DNA from: Cymbomonas tetramitiformis
Lineage: Eukaryota > Chlorophyta > Pyramimonadophyceae > Pyramimonadales > Pyramimonadaceae
DNA: 64,000 nucleotides
Direction: 5' to 3'
NCBI GenBank assembly: GCA_001247695.2
Contig: LGRX02024727.1
Span: forward strand, 1-64,000
The notes under the pieces are model-generated. The model did no database searches. It worked only from the letters and a program-made list of their open reading frames with translations, and was not told the DNA's origin. The position numbers and the translations under genes are program-made. This document shows positions 57,601 to 64,000 of this stretch, piece by piece (positions within the stretch are counted from its first letter, which is position 1; every line of letters begins with the position of its first letter).

Positions 57601-57900
57601 AAGCACCACCTGAGCATCCATGCCCAAAATCGTTGGCGCATGCGACACGGCCACGCAACTTCCAAGCTTGATGTCGATCATCAGGGAGTTCTTCAGTGGC
57701 CCGGTGCCTATCAGCAGATCCCACGAGTTCTCGGGCTCGAAGGTCACGAAGGCGTATAGCCGGTGAAGCGTCATGTGCGGTGTGCCCGCAGCCAGTAGGA
57801 GGAGGACAGTGTCACGAACCATATTGTATGATATCCACGGCAGGATTGCCGTGGATACTTGCAGACTCAGGAAACCACTCCCCACTAGGGCGGTAAAAAG
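54667..57900 (-). CDS. ORF1: protease-like remnant plus novel domains and an RS/SP-rich linker (~1,072 aa)
   Basis: Open from 57900 to TGA at 54669-54667. The first in-frame ATG is residue 22 counted from a GTG at 57885, but the true start is probably lost with the missing 5' part. Residues ~1-90 suggest a decayed retropepsin: ALVGSG where ALVDSG would be expected (upstream of and at residue 1), and WDLLIGTGPLKNSLMIDIKL resembling the flap-to-ILG segment. Residues ~100-545 are unrecognised but look folded. Residues 545-725 are Pro/Ser/Arg-rich, with a tandem 26-residue duplication (PSQAVAGPSRARS, ~569-618). Residues 735-920 form a second unrecognised globular part with several Cys and His. 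The end is Pro/His-rich. The stop overlaps the ORF2 start as TGATG. The protein may supply protease plus an accessory function. Confidence 0.6.
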   Translation of the reverse strand, partial: LFTALVGSGFLSLQVSTAILPWISYNMVRDTVLLLLAAGTPHMTLHRLYAFVTFEPENSWDLLIGTGPLKNSLMIDIKLGSCVAVSHAPTILGMDAQVVLPLVDMTPPRRPHLPRRVDPVVCLQSEIFGQGMECEWLEHPPLSTREERFAASGIQPEHIDDVYVSPLGSPASSSRPPAEPPRPRLATRAEVEERCRSHTCSLEGGRRSDLASLAPAVQAASERMLAQLYAEPNPWEGGRARWVIEDQVVGGRPSLDAPLDHNWADQRLYLDRHHIARLCRILQDLPKDMPARPSQEHVCVEFVRCLEQKWVMVDQLMPPNWLYVDQKLGHDEEKDRWVLNGSYMTHVPSSASKQDVVKPRERGRSRDSLNPIQRLQDTLQALFIYPSGEVTATLMWDLKERVLCVQPSATTQYLELMRCTLDHALVYNSEELLDELQLPHWYESTGVWTYQLLRYLCPVDMESLAVGILRQYNRHGSEGPPLELVSLGSSTKYYPVGDGLGGPGRVFSENAAAQEYVRLGEMRKMLKSVNTRQQGYDALEADARRRPPPPNNMVNTRLKKRAPAQPPAPASGAGPSQAVAGPSRARSSSRSPPRLSHIARPSQAVAGPSRARSGSRSPPHLSHLAHCRTPSPSSCDIGPEDLMSPRLVCATAAWPPGPADRPSRGRSPPASPAVSNAGSWADSIRVPRDSRSLSPGGPPPTPPSPPRASRLPRSPARAPPSPAGSDWDAARMATTSDSSVCKFLSVEEVRALKDRRNLTVFMVRFGVTFVDRCRGQRVVYELGVCNQERGLRLRKHPGITSKVAKKHDKTIACGDRGWHLPLGGQTTSSNLLEAMISAYADLSHRGSGHRLPGGHARNIAYSLCAYVELGAAHVLRCMAHPNATPVYYIFMEDQRCPTWHAEFTNEYFMRDDRKFTGLQWGTREVAAPWLLPALGALEALRLPPPPPPPAHQARVAERSEHVDTAWGRNVHEVRDPPARHQGRPSGRTSERQPGAGGAARSSAPSVDRHGTATHVVHASRASRMPANHDSRRPPSPAVSICSEVTEAFERHTDEQREAQRQHAHFHQGSPGTAGGWP

Positions 57901-58684
57901 TCACTTCTAAAATGTTGCACATTTGAAGCATACCATCTTGATTGATAACTTTAAAAACACCCATGATACGCGACATCCGGACCAAATCAGCAAGGTTGAA
58001 ACATCGGAATTAGCATTAGCCATCTAACGAGAAATTCGTGTTTTACGCGGCGTTCGGTTTTTCATTTTCCTTTAAAGAGGCTGTGTCATCACGTAGTTTT
58101 ACGAAGCCGATACTATCGAGTACCGTGTCTACATGATTGATTTTAATACCCGAAAAGGGTATTAAAAGTTAATCTAAATTCGGTTTCTTGATGGATCGAT
58201 TTTTTTTCTTCATATACTTTGTTTTTCTATGCGCTATGCTCCCTGGGGAATTCTGAATTATGAACTTTGTTTCTTTCTGAATCATGAACTTGTGAACTAG
58301 GGTTTTCTTCTTCTCTTCACCCTAGGGCGGTGCTTTCAACTACCTATTTATCTGTATTGTCCGTCGTTTGTTGCAGTTACTTAAGGCGTAATGCATGTTA
58401 ATTAGACGCCATTGCATGGTCATAGAAGATCCTGGGATATTCCGTGTACAACTGGACGACAAGCTCAGCACCGTATTTTGGTGCCTTTCTTCTCGTACGG
58501 TGATCTTTCTGCGCAATTTGTCCCTTGGTGGCGAATTCGTACGAAAATTAACGACTACTGACACCTCTTGCTTGCTGCCGTTTCCGTGCGCAAGGCTGGA
58601 GGCGTAATCGACAGCAGCAGCGTTTTGTTGCGAGAGAAATCTTCTTTTCCAAGTTCTCTTAGCACATATACAAAATGTAACTTC
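57901..58684. other. Non-coding gap with a perfect 11-bp hairpin
   Basis: TTTTAATACCC and its complement flank GAAAA at about 58141-58167. No LTR copy, primer-binding site or gene was recognised. This is the junction beyond the truncated retroelement. Confidence 0.45.
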
Positions 58685-60136
58685 ATGAAACCTAAAACTG
58701 TTTGTGTAATTTACCTGATGCGGTCCGTTAACTTAACACAATATATTTATCAATATGCAAGTATAATACGGCAGTATGCTCGGACCGTAGAAAACCAAAC
58801 ACCGCACGCAGATAACTTAATACGGCTCACAACGGACACGCTTTGGTTTGCTGATAACTTAATACGGACTGTAGTTAACTTTACAACACACTTAGTTAAC
58901 TTAAAGTGTTACGTGGCCCTCTGTATATGGCCTGCGGTATACCTATTATGGTGTGCAGATACTCTAACATGGCTCACTAATAACTCAATACGGTCAGTAG
59001 ATAACTTAGCACGGCTTGCAACAAACTTAATAAGGACAACCAACAAATGTAAGCGGCTAAAGGATAAACAATCACAGGACTCGGGAAACCCGAAGCAGCA
59101 TGCGGCTAATTCAACACGGAGGTTAGATAACTTTAATATGCCGACAGATGACCTGAAGCGGTCCGGTTCTAACTTAAAGCGGTCTCCGAGAGCTGAAGGG
59201 CGAATAATAAGAAACCCTAAGCCTAGAGGGCCATACCTAAAGGGAAAGGGGGGAATAAAGACACATGAGGGCAAAATTACACAAAAACACTTCACACAGT
59301 GGCCAGAAAAGGTGGCACAAACAAGTATGGGGAAAATAAATAAGAACAGCCAGCCTTGGAACTTTAGCGAATTGTGTTATGTGCTATTCGTAAAGAATCG
59401 AAATTTCATACAAAAGGGCATAGTACTGAAATATTTGGGGGAAATAACCCGAGGGTATGTACGAAACTGCATACAAAAGCATGAGACCCAATTAAGAGAT
59501 ATTACAACCGAGAGAAGACAACACATGGTTGTAACGCGTAACAAGGGAAACAATGATATGCTGAAAACAAGTATAAACTGGCGGGTCAGGATGCATGCTG
59601 ACCATGGAAATGACTTACGAGAGGCCCGGGAGCACGAACACATGATTATAGGGGGAAAGGCGGCTATAAGCACCAAAATAATGGGAAACCCTAACCTCTT
59701 GAGGCGATACCTAGTGAATATGGGACGGGTAGAGGTGCGTAGGAGTAAAATTGGGCGAAAATATTTCACACAATGCTTATATATGACAATAAGGGATAGC
59801 AGGGGAAAAATAAAGGCAAACGGACAACCTTGGACCGGAAGCGAATTGCATGAGGTACAATTCGTAAAAAATCGAAATTTTACAAAAAAGAGCCTAGAAC
59901 CAAAAAAATTCAGGGAAGGGACCCGAGGACATATACGAAGCCATGTGCGAAAGAGGAATGCCCAAATAAACGATATGGTAGCTGAGGGGAGGCAACAAGT
60001 GGGTGTAACGCGTAACACGGAGAGCACAATAATGCTCAGAAGCCGCGGAAATGGGGGAAGCAAGGTGGGCACTGGTCTTGCAAAAGACACACGGGATGCA
60101 GCCAAGCAGGGTACAGATAAATGCACACGAAGATGA
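58685..60136 (+). CDS. ORF with internally duplicated basic domain, upstream of the C48 protease ORF
   Basis: The frame is open from before 58568; the first ATG is 58685 and the stop TGA is 60134-60136, giving about 483 aa. The first half contains repeated DNLIR-type words from a GATAACTTAATACGG repeat and may be non-coding sequence that happens to be open. The second half carries two related ~115-residue units (about 59250-59580 and 59690-60050). They share KNRNF, a GxITRGYVRN / GTRGHIRSH segment, a Q-rich turn and VVTRN / GVTRN. The protein is very basic. No known family is recognised. Base composition is clearly more A-rich than the retroelement or ARP7 exons. Its end overlaps the next ORF as ATGA, which suggests they travel together. 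Confidence 0.4.
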   Translation: MKPKTVCVIYLMRSVNLTQYIYQYASIIRQYARTVENQTPHADNLIRLTTDTLWFADNLIRTVVNFTTHLVNLKCYVALCIWPAVYLLWCADTLTWLTNNSIRSVDNLARLATNLIRTTNKCKRLKDKQSQDSGNPKQHAANSTRRLDNFNMPTDDLKRSGSNLKRSPRAEGRIIRNPKPRGPYLKGKGGIKTHEGKITQKHFTQWPEKVAQTSMGKINKNSQPWNFSELCYVLFVKNRNFIQKGIVLKYLGEITRGYVRNCIQKHETQLRDITTERRQHMVVTRNKGNNDMLKTSINWRVRMHADHGNDLREAREHEHMIIGGKAAISTKIMGNPNLLRRYLVNMGRVEVRRSKIGRKYFTQCLYMTIRDSRGKIKANGQPWTGSELHEVQFVKNRNFTKKSLEPKKFREGTRGHIRSHVRKRNAQINDMVAEGRQQVGVTRNTESTIMLRSRGNGGSKVGTGLAKDTRDAAKQGTDKCTRR

Positions 60137-61359
60137 AAACTGACAAAGACATAAGCGGCAGCATGATTATGACATATTACATAATGCGGCATTTTTTGAG
60201 ATGTGAAATAAACTACATCAAAACACAAGCGGAACTGCAAGCAACCTCTCATTGGACTTTTATTATGCTCTTTCACCTAATGACGGGACTTAGCAAAATG
60301 AAGCTGTACCCTAAACAATATTTCCCGGGGCCTAGAGTCATAATACACCTAGCCCACAAGAGACCTAAGGCCTGCAAAAGGATAAGCAAGAGCGCCTTGA
60401 AATACATGATTCAAAACCCCAAAATGGCATGGCTTTGGGAGAGGACACGGACCCAAAATACAAAGAAATCTAAAATGAAATCACCTCTAAGAATAACGAA
60501 ACATAAAATTCACCGAAAAAAGAATAACGTCACCAAACAACATAATACGCCTGAACCTGATCGGATGTTAAGCGGTGGAGCAGGCACCGTAGATAATGCA
60601 GTAGATGAAAATATAATGGCTACGGAATCACTTCTCTCGGAAAAGGGATGGTTAAATGCAACTCATGTTGGTGATGCCATGAAAATACGGGACCCGAGTA
60701 CCATTGCCCCCATGGACCTCACGGACATGATGCTGAAGATGACAGTGGAGGACCAAAAACTCACACAACTCATTAACAGCAGACTCAAAAAACATGGCCA
60801 CACCCAAATAGGCGTGTGTGACAATATACATTGGCGTCTCATAATGATCCGCTTATCATCATCCGGAAAAATAGATGCTTACATATATGACCCTTTTGGA
60901 GATAATGCCGAAAGAGAAACCATCAATATGATTGTGGTAGCACTCACAACCTGGCTGAAAAATCTCAAAGCCATCACAGAATTTAAGGAATTCACAGTTA
61001 CTATTAGCAAGGATACATTTCAAACAGATACATACAACTGTGGCACATGGGTAGCAAAAACCGCCTTCAGATGGGCCCAATGGAACAGAGGTTCACATCA
61101 GACCACATTCCCTACAAATTTAGGAATCGTAGGTAGGGCCATGTTTGCCTTGTATCTACCTTGTGTCTGGATGGCCAAAAACCACGACCAGACATGGCCA
61201 TGTTTAGTCAGTTTTTCAGCGGCGCAACACAACCCAAGTAAGGCCATGTTTGGTCGTGGTTTTTGGCCTTACTTACCCCTTACTTACCTTGTACCTACCC
61301 AATGTCTAACGCACCATACGTACGCACGTGAATGCATGAATCACTTAGACATTGGGTAG
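60121..61359 (+). CDS. C48 (Ulp1/SENP-like) cysteine protease ORF (412 aa)
   Basis: ATG at 60121; a second ATG at 60133 overlaps the previous ORF's TGA as ATGA. The N-terminal ~150 residues are basic and unrecognised. The protease fold spans ~170-345: substrate-side GWLNATHVGDA (176-186), catalytic His in DNIHWRL (H237), Asp in YIYDPFGD (D257), and the oxyanion Gln and nucleophile Cys in FQTDTYNCGTW (Q301, C307). All four are present, so activity is plausible. In eukaryotes this family cleaves SUMO or related modifiers; stand-alone or transposon-borne copies are common in plant and algal mobile elements. After ~residue 345 the reading frame runs into a dispersed repeat (TGGCCATGTTTGGTCGTGG and the 61283 hairpin), so the natural C-terminus may be earlier. 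Confidence 0.75.
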   Translation: MHTKMKTDKDISGSMIMTYYIMRHFLRCEINYIKTQAELQATSHWTFIMLFHLMTGLSKMKLYPKQYFPGPRVIIHLAHKRPKACKRISKSALKYMIQNPKMAWLWERTRTQNTKKSKMKSPLRITKHKIHRKKNNVTKQHNTPEPDRMLSGGAGTVDNAVDENIMATESLLSEKGWLNATHVGDAMKIRDPSTIAPMDLTDMMLKMTVEDQKLTQLINSRLKKHGHTQIGVCDNIHWRLIMIRLSSSGKIDAYIYDPFGDNAERETINMIVVALTTWLKNLKAITEFKEFTVTISKDTFQTDTYNCGTWVAKTAFRWAQWNRGSHQTTFPTNLGIVGRAMFALYLPCVWMAKNHDQTWPCLVSFSAAQHNPSKAMFGRGFWPYLPLTYLVPTQCLTHHTYARECMNHLDIG

Positions 61360-61371
61360 ATACAAGGTAAG
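61283..61371. repeat. Foldback with 27-bp arms at the end of the C48 ORF
   Basis: Arms 61283-61309 and 61345-61371 (CTTACCTTGTACCTACCCAA... and its complement) differ at one base. The ORF stop lies inside the right arm. Confidence 0.85.
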
Positions 61372-61720
61372 TATGGCCATGTTTATACATAAACAAGGTA
61401 AGTAGGGCCCTACCTATCATGTATCTGTACTCAAGTACAAGGTAAGTATGGCCATGTTTATACATAAACAAGGGTAAGTAGGGCCCTACCTATTATGTAT
61501 CTATATCCAAGTACAAGGTAAGTATGGCCATGTTTATACATAAACAAGGGTAAGTTTGGCCTTACCTATCATGTGTTTATTCTCAAGTAATGATCAAACA
61601 TGGCCATGTTTATACATAACCAAGGGTAAGTATGGCCTTACCTATCATGTGTTTATTCTCAAGTACTGATCAAACATGGCCATGTATATATCTACCGCAT
61701 ATCGAATACGATGTAAACAT
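61372..61720. repeat. Tandem GGTAAGTATGGCCATGTTTA repeat
   Basis: About five units of ~60 bp carry GGTAAGTATGGCCATGTTTA, CATAAACAAGG and CCTACCTATCATGT(A/G)T. They share words with the foldback just upstream and with 63380-63730. Confidence 0.8.
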
Positions 61721-61818
61721 GGCCATATCTACCTAGATATTCGGTCTTTCAACGAATAACAAACACATATTAATGATATGCTTTAACACACACATATTGG
61801 ATATGCTATGTATGCGTT

Positions 61819-61870
61819 GCATACTAAGTTTCAATATGTTGCATGCACAACATATTGAAACTTAGTATGC
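61819..61870. repeat. Perfect foldback, 23-bp arms, 6-nt loop
   Basis: Arms 61819-61841 and 61848-61870 (GCATACTAAGTTTCAATATG... and its exact complement). The arm ends in CAATATGTTG, the word enriched at 300-2010. Confidence 0.9.
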
Positions 61871-63442
61871 ATACCGCAAGTTGGGATGCACTATACTTCC
61901 TAGTTGATGCTTTCGTGCTTTGAAAAGTATGCATGTGATATGTGAAAATGCGACAAGGCAATAGCAATTGCTATTCGAAACTATTTTTTACTCACTACGT
62001 AACTACATGCTCAATACGATAGGACACACGAATGCAAACAAGCATGGGTTCTAACGCACAAATGAGTACATTATGCAATACAGTTAATACAAACCAATAT
62101 CGCGTAACTACTATATTTTCTAATCTACTCCCTAAATATTCACTACATTACAAATCCTACTTGAAAACTATTTCGTAAAATACAAACAATAAGCCTATCT
62201 ACAATCTACAACGCGAGTGTTGGCGTCGTTGATGAGCACGTGCCTTGCTCCTCATAAATTTTCAGCCATCCTATATCAAAGGACAAGGAACCAATCGTTA
62301 GTAAATCTGGAAGAGAAAAAAACAAGCACGCAAACGAAAACAATTCAAAGACAAGGGGTCAAAGGAGAATAGAAGTCGAAGGCGATGGAGTCGTTCGTGG
62401 GTTGAATCGCGTTTTCGCCGGTCCAACTCACGAGTCAATCTGAAAAATAGCGCCAACGAAAAAGAGGTTAGTAACGAGGGAAAAAAGGGGAAAAAAATAA
62501 GAAGAAAGTTAAGGAGAGTGAAAGTTTAGAGGGGGTGAGTTGGAATAGAACCAACCAAATCTAGTCCAAAGGACTAGCGGGAAAAATCTCCCGTTCACCC
62601 CATGTAAACGTTCAATACGCGCAGATCTAACTACATCTGCGCGTAAAAGACACTACGGCACAAGTACTTGCACGCAGGAGAAAATATGAAAAAGCAAGAA
62701 TGAATTCAGAAGCAACGCATGGAAACAAAAGCAAAAGCGCAAGCAGAATTTTGTACAGTGCAGACAGGCACTGCACTGTACAGATGGTCAACGAGAAGAG
62801 GAGGAATTTCGAACTCCAACGTTTACAAGTACCGTGACTGACAACACTCGAACTGTGCACTGTACAAGTATGGTGACATGACATGACGTCTACGGTGACA
62901 CGCGGTCACCTCTGCCATCGGCTATCGCAATGTCGCATGTCAACGTGCTATCAGATATCGAGCTATCGATGCCGTGTCTCTCACCCGATCGCGCGACGTT
63001 GTCTTTTGTGTCATCACTCGAGTAATGTGTAATCGCCTGGCATCTTCTGGGATAAACTGAAGACTCTCGATTTTCGAACGCCGCGATCTGAACGGTCTGA
63101 ACCTGTCCGCGAACGGTCGGCGATCTGAACCTGCGCGAGTGGCGATTCCGGGTCATGGGACCCATGTTTTTTCTGTTGCGCTTTCTTTTGTGCATATTTT
63201 TTTCAAGGGTTTCCCACTTCTGGACCATTCCTGAATGGCCCATAGAATATTTGAGCAAGCCGTTTTCACCATCGTATTTTGCGAGCAAGCCCCTTTCTTT
63301 TGAGCTCAACTTGTTTTTTTCATGAAAATGACCGATTTTTGTCCACGCTTGCCCCTGCACCCTAAGGTATGGTCTAGACATGACCATGTTTGGGTCGTTT
63401 CCCCATTGGGTTTTGCATTTGGGGCATTGATTTGGGCTATGT
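61871..63442. other. Non-coding stretch
   Basis: No gene supported. Small palindromic words (CAGGCACTGCACTGTACAG near 62765-62790) and A-rich tracts. A minus-strand ORF at 62890-63498 has no recognisable content. Confidence 0.4.
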
Positions 63443-63678
63443 GCGCCGCTGAAGATGTCTACCTTGTGTTCGCGTGAATGCTGTTCGAACCGGGCCATAC
63501 CAGGGCAATTCTACTCAGGTACAAGGTAAACATCTTCGCGGCGCAACACAACGTGGTTTGCCTTGTTTTACTGCCAACATTGCCCAAAAATGGCCAAGTT
63601 TGCCACGTGTTTTTAAACACAGATCAAACATGGTCCGTTTTATGTACGTCTTGCCCAATGTTGGCAGTAAAACAAGGC
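63443..63678. repeat. Two adjacent foldbacks sharing the GCGGCGCAACACAAC edge
   Basis: Foldback 1: arms 63443-63467 and 63521-63544 (GCGCCGCTGAAGATGTCTAC... with one gap and one mismatch). Foldback 2: perfect 23-bp arms 63560-63582 and 63656-63678 (GCCTTGTTTTACTGCCAACA...). GCGGCGCAACACAAC, between the two, also occurs near 61213, linking these to the repeat at the C48 ORF end. Confidence 0.8.
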
Positions 63679-63804
63679 TAACAAGGCCGTGTTTCACCAT
63701 CTCGGCTGTTGAAACTGCTTAGGTAGGGCCATGTTTACGCCATACTTATGATGGTACAGCAGGTTACGTACGTGGGCAAAAGCGGTTTGCAGGCACAATA
63801 GGCG

Positions 63805-64000
63805 ATGACATCCCGCGCACAGAGATTGGCGCAAGGTGGGATTCCGGAGGAGAGACGGAGGGTCAATCCCGCGAAAAGAGCCACTGTTGCATATCGCTTG
63901 GCAAATTCTCCGGGTGAGGGCGATGGGTTGACGACGCCGCCGCGTGCGGACGATGCCTTCAAGAGGCAACGTGTCCTCGAATGGCGGATGCCAATCCCAC
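63805..64000 (+). CDS. Possible N-terminal ORF running off the right edge
   Basis: ATG at 63805, just after an in-frame TAG, opens 65 codons to the window end with coding-like, Arg/Pro-rich composition (MTSRAQRLAQGGIPEERRRV...). No family recognised and no way to see the rest. It may be chance. Confidence 0.25.
   Translation, partial: MTSRAQRLAQGGIPEERRRVNPAKRATVAYRLANSPGEGDGLTTPPRADDAFKRQRVLEWRMPIP

Larger units (their letters stand above)
47626..57900 (-). mobile_element. 5'-truncated Ty3-type retroelement carrying DNA methyltransferase and PHD domains
   Basis: Minus-strand order: ORF1 (protease-like remnant plus unknown domains), ORF2 (RT, RNase H, C5 methyltransferase, integrase, PHD, second methyltransferase), polypurine tract, 219-bp LTR-like repeat. 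The element is about 10.3 kb as seen. Gag and the 5' LTR are missing: above 57900 the frame is closed and no copy of repeat A occurs. Both long ORFs are intact over 10 kb, so decay is recent or the ORFs have been under selection. The integrase has an internal gap, so self-insertion may be impaired. Confidence 0.85.

Noticed and set aside
59377..60276. Minus-strand 299-codon ORF
   Set aside because: Antisense to the duplicated basic ORF; Phe/Leu/Ser-rich composition is typical of a shadow frame.

Overview
The window looks like nuclear DNA of a streptophyte, most likely a charophyte green alga with a large, repeat-rich genome (inference). The main evidence is an 11-exon gene at 41130-45905 whose spliced product (366 aa) matches plant-specific actin-related protein ARP7 from end to end. 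Genes have short exons with GT-AG introns, and most of the rest is satellite DNA, foldback repeats and nested retrotransposons. Nothing points to a prokaryote or an organelle. All splice models were read by eye from frame, splice consensus and protein similarity.

Layout. 1-5036 (+): the 3' part of a spliced gene ending in a PHD finger, then a separate or continuing gene whose C-terminus is a beta-class (N4/N6-type) amino-methyltransferase-like domain with DCNY where DPPY is expected. 5.3-14.3 kb: tandem arrays (42, 178, ~20, 192 and 179 bp), foldbacks, a terminal exon-like fragment and a RecQ-helicase fragment. 14.3-16.6 kb (-): a hAT transposase pseudogene with two frameshifts, then a 27-bp coding minisatellite and a probable LTR-element end. 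20.3-30.1 kb (-): an 8-exon gene for a protein of about 1,161 aa made of eight ~130-aa modules, each with two EF-hands, mostly one module per exon. 30.9-31.9 kb (+): a small two-exon coiled-coil gene facing away from it. 32.4-36.2 kb: a young gag-only LTR element (241-bp LTRs that read as identical, TSD TACTT) nested in an older 524-bp LTR. 36.2-41.1 kb: AT-rich and GCCGGC-type repeats. 41.1-45.9 kb (+): the ARP7-like gene. 46.9-57.9 kb (-): a 5'-truncated Ty3-type retroelement. 58.7-61.4 kb (+): two overlapping ORFs, the second with a C48 (Ulp1-like) cysteine protease domain. 61.3-64.0 kb: foldbacks, and an ORF leaving the right edge.

The most notable object is the retroelement at 47.6-57.9 kb. 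Its ORF2 (about 2,261 aa) reads: membrane-spanning N-terminus, reverse transcriptase, RNase H, DNMT3-like cytosine-C5 methyltransferase, integrase (partly deleted), PHD finger, and a second Rossmann methyltransferase-like domain with DPWAGTG and TSPWF motifs. ORF1 and ORF2 share a TGATG stop-start overlap. One polyprotein therefore joins copying, insertion, a chromatin-reader fold and two methyltransferase folds. The 1-5 kb locus independently puts a PHD finger beside an amino-methyltransferase fold.
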